Of a DNA stretch of 64,000 nt, positions 58,173-64,000 are shown piece after piece. The DNA is from Klebsiella pneumoniae (GTDB lineage: Bacteria; Myxococcota_A; UBA796; SXON01). The notes below the pieces were generated by a model. The model was not told the DNA's origin, did not search any database, and saw only the letters and a list, made by a program, of their open reading frames with translations. The stretch is from NCBI GenBank assembly GCA_945861635.1, contig CAMAWH010000017.1, positions 1-64,000 on the forward strand. The letters run 5' to 3'. Position 1 is the stretch's first letter; the number at the start of each line of letters is the position of its first letter. Position numbers and translations under genes: made by a program.

Positions 58173-59503
58173 CAGTTCCCCTTTTCCTGCAGTTTCTCGA
58201 GCACTCGCTCCATCCGTGACCCTCGACTGCCCTTGACAAGAATCGAGTCTCCGGCGCGGGACGCGAGCCCAGCAGACAACGCCTCAATGTCGGGAAACAC
58301 CTCCGTGCCGGGCCCCGCTGCGGCGGCCATTCGGGGTCCAACAACGAGCACGCGATCGATACCGAGCGAGGCGGCCAGCGCAAGCACATCGGAATGTGCG
58401 CGTGCCTCGCTGCTGCCCAACTCAAGCATATCGCCCAGCACTGCAATTTTCCGGCCGGGCAAGCTGGCCAATGTGCGGAGCGCCGCTGCCATGCTGATCG
58501 GGTTGGCGTTGTATGCATCGTCCAGAACGATCGCGCCCCCCAGGCGTACCACACGGTTTCTCATCCCTTCCGGCTGAAACTTCGCCAGCGCGGGGCCGAG
58601 CAAATCGAGGGGTACATGAAGCGCATAGGCGACGGCGACTGCGGCGGCGGCATTGATGGCGAGGTGCGGCCCCGGCACATCCAGCGTCGCAAGGACCGTG
58701 CCGATGGGCGTTTCGATGCGCAAACGCGTCTGCAGTCGTTCGGAATCCACGCTGACGTCGGTCAACCGAATCGCGCAGTCTGCGGACGTGCCGTACGCCA
58801 CGATTCGGACGCCTTCGGGCGTCGGCATCGCGGCAATACATGGATCGTCCATATTCACGCACAGCACGTCGCCCGCTTGGGCGCCGTCGAACAACTCCTG
58901 CTTGGCGAACCCGACCCCGGCGAGGCTCCCGCACCCCTCGACATGCGCCTCGCCAACGTTCGTAATCAGTCGCACGGAGGGACGGGAAATCTGCTGGAGT
59001 AGTGCAATCTCGCCGAGATGGTTCATGCCGAGCTCGAGAACGACGACGTCAGCGTCAGGGGGCGTTGCAACCAGTGTGAGCGGTAAACCGACGTGATTGT
59101 TGAGATTTCCCTCCGTGTGGTGCACGCGCCCCAGCGAGCGCAAAACATCGACCACCATCACCCGCGTGGACGTTTTGCCGGCGCTGCCCGTTATCGCCAC
59201 GACGGGGCCGGAGAAGGCTCCTCGCGCGCAACGCGCAAGATCTTGAAGCGCGGTGAGCGTGTCCTGAACCCGCACCAATCCTCGGGTCCATCCTGCCGGC
59301 GCATCGGTGACGACGACCCCGGCGCAGCCCGAGGCCTCCGCCACCCCGAGAAAATCGTGGCCGTCGAATCGGTCTCCTTTCAACGCGATAAACCACGTTC
59401 CGGCCCCTACGCGGCGGCTGTCCGTCGTCAGTGCCCCGGCAGGTCCTTCGCAAAGCAGCACGCCACGCGTGGCCCGCGCAATGGCTCGGCCATCGAAAAT
59501 CAT
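58172..59503 (-). CDS. murF: UDP-N-acetylmuramoyl-tripeptide--D-alanyl-D-alanine ligase
   Basis: The 443-residue Mur ligase contains LTTDSRRVGAGTWFIALKGDRFDGHDF, typical of the MurE/MurF N-domain (outline), then VVAITGSAGKTSTRVMV (P-loop), TEGNLNNHVGLPLTLV (specific for MurF) and LDDAYNANPISMAAALRTL. It adds D-Ala-D-Ala made by Ddl. ATG overlaps the murE stop by 4 bp. Confidence 0.96.
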   Translation of the reverse strand: MIFDGRAIARATRGVLLCEGPAGALTTDSRRVGAGTWFIALKGDRFDGHDFLGVAEASGCAGVVVTDAPAGWTRGLVRVQDTLTALQDLARCARGAFSGPVVAITGSAGKTSTRVMVVDVLRSLGRVHHTEGNLNNHVGLPLTLVATPPDADVVVLELGMNHLGEIALLQQISRPSVRLITNVGEAHVEGCGSLAGVGFAKQELFDGAQAGDVLCVNMDDPCIAAMPTPEGVRIVAYGTSADCAIRLTDVSVDSERLQTRLRIETPIGTVLATLDVPGPHLAINAAAAVAVAYALHVPLDLLGPALAKFQPEGMRNRVVRLGGAIVLDDAYNANPISMAAALRTLASLPGRKIAVLGDMLELGSSEARAHSDVLALAASLGIDRVLVVGPRMAAAAGPGTEVFPDIEALSAGLASRAGDSILVKGSRGSRMERVLEKLQEKGN

Positions 59504-60924
59504 GCCGCCGCCAACGCCGCCGCGGCGACGGAGCGATCATCAAATGGAATTTTCTGGCCCGCGATTTCCTGCGTGGTCTCATGGCCCTTGCCGGCAATGA
59601 GCACGATGTCTCCTGATCGGGCCAGGGCGATCGCGCGCTCGACGGCCCGAGCGCGGTCCAACTCGACGACGTGGGGCGCGTCGCCGATGCCCGGCAAAAT
59701 ATCGTTCACAATGGCGACGGGATCCTCCCCGCGCGGGTTGTCCGACGTGACGATCGAGAGGTCGCTTCCAGTGGCACAGGCCCTACCCATGAGGGCCCGC
59801 TTTCCGCGGTCCCGGTCACCGCCACATCCGAAAACGGTGATAATTCTTCCCGATCCCAGCGTTCGGAGCGTCGCCAGCACGCGCGCCAGTGCGTCGTCGG
59901 TGTGCGCATAGTCCACGAGCACGGTGAATCCGCGCGTGTTGGGAACCGGCTCCAGCCGGCCCGGTACGCAACGCAACGTGGCCATTCCCTCCGCGCAGGC
60001 GTCTAAAGGAACACCCGCCGCCAATGCCGCTCCCAGGGCGCCGAGCGCGTTCTCGACCGAGTGCGCACCGAGGAGCTGGATTCGCCCATCGAACGCTCCT
60101 TCGGGGGTGCGAAATCGCGCCGTCGCACCCGCCGCCGAGAGGTGCGTGTTTTCAGCGTCGACATCCGATCCGCTGAACCACCAGATTGGCCGATTTGTCG
60201 GCGCCATCCTCGCGGATGCCGGGTCGCGCGCGTTCAATACCGCCGTCCCGGCGAGACACTCGTGAAAAAGCCTCGCCTTGGCCGCCGCGTACGCGTCCAT
60301 GGTCCCATGATAATCCAGGTGATCCCTAGTTAGATTTGTAAAAACAGCGGAACGGAACGGAATCGCATCACAACGGTGGGCCGCGAGGCCGATGGAGGAC
60401 GTCTCCATCGCCACGAGCCGGCACCCGGCATCGCGCATTTCAGCCAGAAGTTCCTGAATGACCGGCGCGGAAGGCGTCGTGTGGGTCGATGGCCGGGCCA
60501 CGCCGTCGATGAAATGCCCGGTGGTGCCGATGACCCCCACCTTCCAGCCCGCCGCTCTCGCCATCGCCTCAATCAAATAGGTCGTGCTGGTCTTGCCGTT
60601 CGTGCCGGTCACGGCCACAACGGCCATCGCCGCACCCGGGTCACCGAGCCGGCGCGCGGCAAGAATCGGCAGCGCCGATCGCGTGTCGTCGACGGTTACA
60701 ACCGCGACCCCGGCGGGGGCCTCGACCGCACGTTCAACGACGACGGCGGCCGCGTGCTTCAGCGTTGGCACACGATCGTGGCCATCGACGTGTGCGCCGT
60801 GAATCGCGACGAAAACATCCCCCTCCTGCACCTCATCATCGCGATCCGTCACCCGTCCCGCGCGCACGTCGGCCCCGGACATACGCGCAGCGGTCAGCGG
60901 AAGGAGGAGGTGGGAGAGGAGCAT
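59500..60924 (-). CDS. murE: UDP-MurNAc-L-Ala-D-Glu--meso-diaminopimelate ligase
   Basis: The 474-residue Mur ligase begins MLLSHLLLPLTAARMSGADV, then GDVFVAIHGAHVDGHD, VAVTGTNGKTSTTYLIEAM (P-loop), METSSIGLAAHR and FTNLTRDHLDYHGTMDAY. The signature DNPRGEDP has the Arg associated with meso-diaminopimelate addition in place of lysine. ATG 60924 fits the family N-terminus. It has no clear ribosome site: the upstream sequence is a C/T-rich strand just after a large inverted repeat. The open frame continues to 61149 through that element but is Pro-rich and not conserved. Confidence 0.95.
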   Translation of the reverse strand: MLLSHLLLPLTAARMSGADVRAGRVTDRDDEVQEGDVFVAIHGAHVDGHDRVPTLKHAAAVVVERAVEAPAGVAVVTVDDTRSALPILAARRLGDPGAAMAVVAVTGTNGKTSTTYLIEAMARAAGWKVGVIGTTGHFIDGVARPSTHTTPSAPVIQELLAEMRDAGCRLVAMETSSIGLAAHRCDAIPFRSAVFTNLTRDHLDYHGTMDAYAAAKARLFHECLAGTAVLNARDPASARMAPTNRPIWWFSGSDVDAENTHLSAAGATARFRTPEGAFDGRIQLLGAHSVENALGALGAALAAGVPLDACAEGMATLRCVPGRLEPVPNTRGFTVLVDYAHTDDALARVLATLRTLGSGRIITVFGCGGDRDRGKRALMGRACATGSDLSIVTSDNPRGEDPVAIVNDILPGIGDAPHVVELDRARAVERAIALARSGDIVLIAGKGHETTQEIAGQKIPFDDRSVAAAALAAA

Positions 60925-60943
60925 GGCGGGAGGGCAGGAGGGA

Positions 60944-61147
60944 GTCTTCAGGATGGGCGTGCCCAGCAGGGTGCAGAGGAAGTTCGACTGCGGAGCGACG
61001 GGACGTTGGGGTAGGGTGCGGGGCGGCGGTGGCGGCCCCAGGGGGGGGTGGACACACCCTTGGGTAGGAGGCCTTAAAAGTCCAATCGTGCGGGCCGGCG
61101 GAGAACCGGCCCTCGGGCTCCGCGTGTGGCGCGCCCATCCTGAAGAC
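60944..61147. repeat. 204-bp element with 20-bp terminal inverted repeats between ftsI and murE
   Basis: Bases 60944-60963 (starting gtcttcaggatgggcg) and 61128-61147 (ending cgcccatcctgaagac) are reverse complements over 20 positions with one mismatch. The 164 bases between hold further inverted repeats: a 7-bp stem at 61092-61112 (gggccgg/ccggccc) and gggtg/caccc around 61047-61060, plus G/C homopolymer runs. In the minus-strand mRNA it would fold into a long closing stem ending 20 bases before the murE ATG. It is either a structured leader RNA or a remnant of a miniature inverted-repeat element. No target duplication is evident. Confidence 0.75.
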
Positions 61148-61173
61148 ATACGGAGATGAAAAAGAAGGAAGAA

Positions 61174-63300
61174 TCAGTTGAAGCGAAGCGTCACCCGCTC
61201 GCCTGGGCCCACGTGGACCCCCGCGACGGGATCTTGCGAAACCAGGCGGCCAGCGCCTTCAAGAACGAGCTCGATGCCCGACGATTGCAACGCAGCAACG
61301 GCGCTTCGCATCGACCGGCCGCCGAGATCCGGCAGGATCCAGCCCCCGGATCCGTCGGCTCGGACCTCGATTGGAGCACGTGGCTCCGACAACACAAGCG
61401 TCGGCTTGGGTTTGTGTACGGATGGGGGTGGCGCGGGTGCGCCCTCCACCACAACGGCCGGTGCGTCCGGCACATCTTCCGGCGGAACGGACAAATAGCG
61501 CATCGTGAACTCGCCGATCTCCGCGAAGACAGGAGCGGCCACGATCCCCCCGTATTTGGACCCAATGGTAGGGGTGTCCACCATCACCGCGACAGCGATC
61601 TCCGGCCGGCCAGCCGGCAGAAAACCGACGAACGATGAAACACGTTTTGTCGGGCTATAAATACCATTTTCTACCTTCTGCGCGGTTCCCGTCTTCCCTG
61701 CCACCCGGTATCCCTCCACGCGGGCCCGCGTTCCCGTGCCGCCCTCCTCCGTCACGGTTTCCATCATGCTCACGATAGCGGAGGCCGTATCGGGGGAGAT
61801 CACCCGCCGGTCTACCCTCGCTTCCCGCGCGACCTCGACCTCTCCGTAGCGATCCAGCACGGCATCCACGATCCGCGGCATCATCCGCTCGCCGCCATTT
61901 GCGATGGTGGCAACGGCTGAAACCAACTGAATGGGAGACGCCGTTACGCCCTGGCCAAACGACGTGGTCGCCAATTCGATGGGGCGAATGGTGTCCGGCC
62001 GCCGGATCGACCCGGCAACCTCGCCGGGCAGGGAGAGGCCGGTCGCGCGCGCAAATCCGAAATTCTTCAGGTACGCAATCGTCCGATCCGCGCCCAACAT
62101 GAATCCAAGTTTGGCGGCACCGATATTCGACGAATATTTGATCACGTCCGTTACCGAAATAACTCCTTTAGGGTGATCATCCTTGATGATTCGGCCACTG
62201 ACCGTCCAATGGCCGACCTCGCAGTCAACCATTGTTTCCGGTGTTACCAGCCCCTCTTCCAGAGCCGCCGCCGCAATGAATGGCTTAAAAACCGAGCCAG
62301 GTTCGATTTGGTCCATCGCCGGGCGATTCTTGAACAATTCCTGCTGCACGCGCGATGCGCCGTCGTTCGGATTTCCGCCCGGCCGCGTCGCCATCGCCAG
62401 GATGGACCCCGTACGCACGTCCATGACGACGGCCATCGCCGCCTCCGGCATGCTGCTGATCATCACCTTGTCGAGGGCGCTTTCCGCGGCATGCTGAATG
62501 GCGGCGTCGATGGTCAGTCGGACCGAGTGGCCGGACCGTGCCAGCCGGGTCTCATCGACGCCCGCCTCCACGGAGCGTCCCTTCCGATCCATGCCCTGCA
62601 TGATTCGATAGGTGTCGCCTGCCAATTCTTTCTCAAGGAGTTTTTCGATCCCGGCGGCCCCGGCGTCCGTGGAGTCCGTGTACCCAAGCAAAGGGGCCGC
62701 CATGTCGCGCCCCGGGTACATGCGTACCGCCTCCTCCCGCTTGAACAACCACGGCGCTTCCTTCCGATGTTCACGACGTGTAAGCTCCCGAACGTCGGCA
62801 ACAAGCGCGTCGACCGCAACCGGTTCCAGCGAGTCCCCGAGCTTGAGCTCCACCAACTTGCGACCATCGGGGCGCACCGCAAACCGATCGCGAATCCAAC
62901 GCTCGGACTTGCCGCTCGCCGCCGACAGCCGGCCGATGTACACATCGAGGTCGCCCTCCCGCGCGGTGCTAGGGTTGGCGTACAACGTGGGAAGATCGAC
63001 AGTCGAGGCGAGCAGCCGCCCCTTGGCGTCAACGATCGACCCACGCCGCCCGTGCATTTCGACGGTGCGGTCGTAGAGATCCTGCCCCGCCGCCGCGAGC
63101 CGGGAATCCGGCCACAGCATGAGCTGTCCCGCGCGCGCCCCCAGAAACACCAGAAAAAACAGGATGCCGCCGAGGACGAGCTTCGACCGAAGTCGGCTCT
63201 CCATCACCAAAGCCTGCTCCTCCGCCGGCCCGCGACGGCGCTCGGGGGGCAGACGAAGACGCGCGTGCGCCTTCCGGGTGCGGGGCGACGACGCCTTCAC
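61174..63300 (-). CDS. ftsI: Penicillin-binding protein FtsI-like transpeptidase with PASTA domain
   Basis: The 708-residue protein has an N-terminal membrane helix (SKLVLGGILFFLVFLGARAG, about 39-58), a pedestal domain starting RRGSIVDAKGRLLA, and a transpeptidase domain with S336xxK (GSVFKP), SSN at 390-392 and KTGTA at about 528. A C-terminal PASTA domain follows (LPDLGGRSMRSAVAALQSSGIELVL...GPGERVTLRF). It crosslinks septal peptidoglycan with FtsW. The PASTA domain, common in Firmicutes and some deltaproteobacteria, is absent from E. coli FtsI. ATG overlaps the ftsL stop by 4 bp. Confidence 0.95.
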   Translation of the reverse strand: MKASSPRTRKAHARLRLPPERRRGPAEEQALVMESRLRSKLVLGGILFFLVFLGARAGQLMLWPDSRLAAAGQDLYDRTVEMHGRRGSIVDAKGRLLASTVDLPTLYANPSTAREGDLDVYIGRLSAASGKSERWIRDRFAVRPDGRKLVELKLGDSLEPVAVDALVADVRELTRREHRKEAPWLFKREEAVRMYPGRDMAAPLLGYTDSTDAGAAGIEKLLEKELAGDTYRIMQGMDRKGRSVEAGVDETRLARSGHSVRLTIDAAIQHAAESALDKVMISSMPEAAMAVVMDVRTGSILAMATRPGGNPNDGASRVQQELFKNRPAMDQIEPGSVFKPFIAAAALEEGLVTPETMVDCEVGHWTVSGRIIKDDHPKGVISVTDVIKYSSNIGAAKLGFMLGADRTIAYLKNFGFARATGLSLPGEVAGSIRRPDTIRPIELATTSFGQGVTASPIQLVSAVATIANGGERMMPRIVDAVLDRYGEVEVAREARVDRRVISPDTASAIVSMMETVTEEGGTGTRARVEGYRVAGKTGTAQKVENGIYSPTKRVSSFVGFLPAGRPEIAVAVMVDTPTIGSKYGGIVAAPVFAEIGEFTMRYLSVPPEDVPDAPAVVVEGAPAPPPSVHKPKPTLVLSEPRAPIEVRADGSGGWILPDLGGRSMRSAVAALQSSGIELVLEGAGRLVSQDPVAGVHVGPGERVTLRFN

Positions 63301-63647
63301 CGAACGGCGTCCATCGCAAACGTTTCCACGGGTGCCTTCAGGCCGAGCCCGCCGGCCGCCGCGCCGACCCGATTGGGCTCACGCAGCATCGTCTGCTCGA
63401 GGATGAGCCGGTCGTGCGTGACCTGCGCACGCGCGAGCGACGACCGGGTTGTGTCCAGCGCAACCGCCGCCTCTCGAACGCCCATTCGCGCCCACAGGTA
63501 GAGCGAGAGCGCCGACGTGAAGAAGATCGTGAACATCAGAAAGCGGATGAGGACCCGGACCTCAGGCAAGGATGCAACTCCGATCGGCGCAACCAGCATG
63601 TCCCGCACGCGGGACCGGCGATCAACAATGCCTGCGGTCGAGTTCAT
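63297..63647 (-). CDS. ftsL: FtsL-like septum protein
   Basis: The 116-residue single-span protein has a short cytoplasmic start, a membrane helix (about 31-53: VLIRFLMFTIFFTSALSLYLW) and a coiled-coil-like periplasmic part with regularly spaced hydrophobic residues (AAVALDTTRSSLARAQVTHDRLILEQTML in outline), then PNRVGAAAGGLGLKAP. Sequence conservation in FtsL is low. The call rests on topology, size and place between rsmH and ftsI. Overlaps rsmH by 4 bp. Confidence 0.85.
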   Translation of the reverse strand: MNSTAGIVDRRSRVRDMLVAPIGVASLPEVRVLIRFLMFTIFFTSALSLYLWARMGVREAAVALDTTRSSLARAQVTHDRLILEQTMLREPNRVGAAAGGLGLKAPVETFAMDAVR

Positions 63648-64000
63648 GGCAGCCTCTCGATGGCGCGGACGCGAGCGGAGCGTGCGCGAGGGTTGGGGTC
63701 GGATTCGCCCTTGCGGGCACGTCGTTCAACGAGACGAAACTGTGGACGTTCAAGGGGGTGACCGTACAGGTCGGTGGCCCCCCCGACGCCGGCGAGCCGG
63801 CGAAACGCGGTCTTGACGGGGGCGTCTTCGAGCGAGTGAAAAGCGATCACGACGAATCTCCCATGCGGCGCGAGCAGGGCAGGAATCCCCGCGAGTGCTT
63901 GGTCAAGCTCATCGAGTTCCCCGTTGACCAGAATGCGCAGCGCCTGGAACGTCCTCGTTGCCGGATGAATTCTCCCTTCCGCGCGCACAACCCTTGCGAT
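63644..64000 (-). CDS. rsmH: 16S rRNA (cytosine1402-N4)-methyltransferase RsmH, C-terminal part (5' end outside window)
   Basis: The frame is open to the window edge, so only the last 118 residues are seen: RIHPATRTFQALRILVNGELDELDQAL (outline), then GRFVVIAFHSLEDAPVKTAFRRL and a basic tail with PRARSARVRAIERL. These match the C-terminus of RsmH (MraW), the usual first enzyme of the dcw cluster after mraZ. The gene continues beyond base 64000. Confidence 0.95.
   Translation of the reverse strand: MARVVRAEGRIHPATRTFQALRILVNGELDELDQALAGIPALLAPHGRFVVIAFHSLEDAPVKTAFRRLAGVGGATDLYGHPLERPQFRLVERRARKGESDPNPRARSARVRAIERLP

Noticed and set aside
1-64000. Insertion sequences, prophage or integrase genes
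   Set aside because: No transposase, integrase or phage structural motifs were found in any listed frame. The only element-like object is the ITR sequence at 60.9-61.1 kb.

Overview
The window is a GC-rich (roughly 65%), gene-dense bacterial chromosome segment. The cell wall genes (a division and cell wall cluster whose MurE has the DNPR signature of meso-diaminopimelate ligases), the Pal and CpoB envelope proteins, and many small Cys-poor lipoproteins with Asp/Thr/Gly/Ser-rich tethers point to a Gram-negative. The style of the lipoproteins, the PEGA-like and IPT/TIG domains and the Ala/Pro/Lys-rich HTH/AT-hook protein suggest Myxococcota or a related 'deltaproteobacterial' lineage. That placement is inference. 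I saw no rRNA, tRNA, transposase, integrase or CRISPR array.

Region 1 (1-8259): the 3' end of a PEGA-like protein and a lipoprotein, then an exopolysaccharide block with a polysaccharide deacetylase, a formyltransferase, a second deacetylase interrupted by one in-frame amber codon, a polyprenyl-phosphate sugar transferase, a GT4 glycosyltransferase, and a divergent sulfotransferase-GT4 fusion.

Region 2 (8243-20540) is the most unusual part. A minus-strand operon encodes an SGNH lipoprotein, a fused double alpha/beta hydrolase, a stand-alone carrier protein, an acyl-CoA-dehydrogenase-like flavoprotein, an amino acid:[carrier protein] ligase (a tRNA-independent seryl-tRNA-synthetase relative), a DUF1839 protein and a GH2 glycosidase. 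Across a 199-bp divergent region with three inverted repeats lies a plus-strand operon: a second acyl-CoA-dehydrogenase-like protein, a PhnD-like binding protein without signal peptide, and a TusA-like/diiron fusion. Together they look like a pathway that loads an amino acid on a carrier protein, modifies it oxidatively and transfers it to an acceptor, possibly a sugar or polysaccharide.

Region 3 (20572-32944): rmlA/rmlB, a CHASE4-PAS-GGDEF-EAL protein, a monoheme cytochrome lipoprotein, a BtrH-like acyltransferase, a fluoride channel, a Kef-type antiporter, the AT-hook/HTH protein, dprA, and LysM and SPOR envelope proteins.

Region 4 (32973-40282): the translation/transcription operon rimP-nusA-ylxR-infB-DUF503, preceded by a terminator-like hairpin touching the rimP start, and by pal-cpoB.

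Region 5 (40349-49575): a second glycan-related set (GT-C, LarA-like racemase, GT2 synthase, nucleotidyltransferase, GT4, O-antigen-ligase-like protein) with lipoproteins.

Region 6 (49615-64000): a minus-strand dcw cluster in the order rsmH(partial)-ftsL-ftsI-murE-murF-mraY-murD-ftsW-murC-murB-ddl-ftsQ-ftsZ. murG and ftsA are missing from their usual places, MurB has lost its catalytic motifs, and a 204-bp element with 20-bp terminal inverted repeats sits between ftsI and murE. Apart from the ITR element, no stretch over about 200 bp is without a gene, except the 223 bp between the divergent genes at 6086 and 6310, in which I see nothing recognisable.
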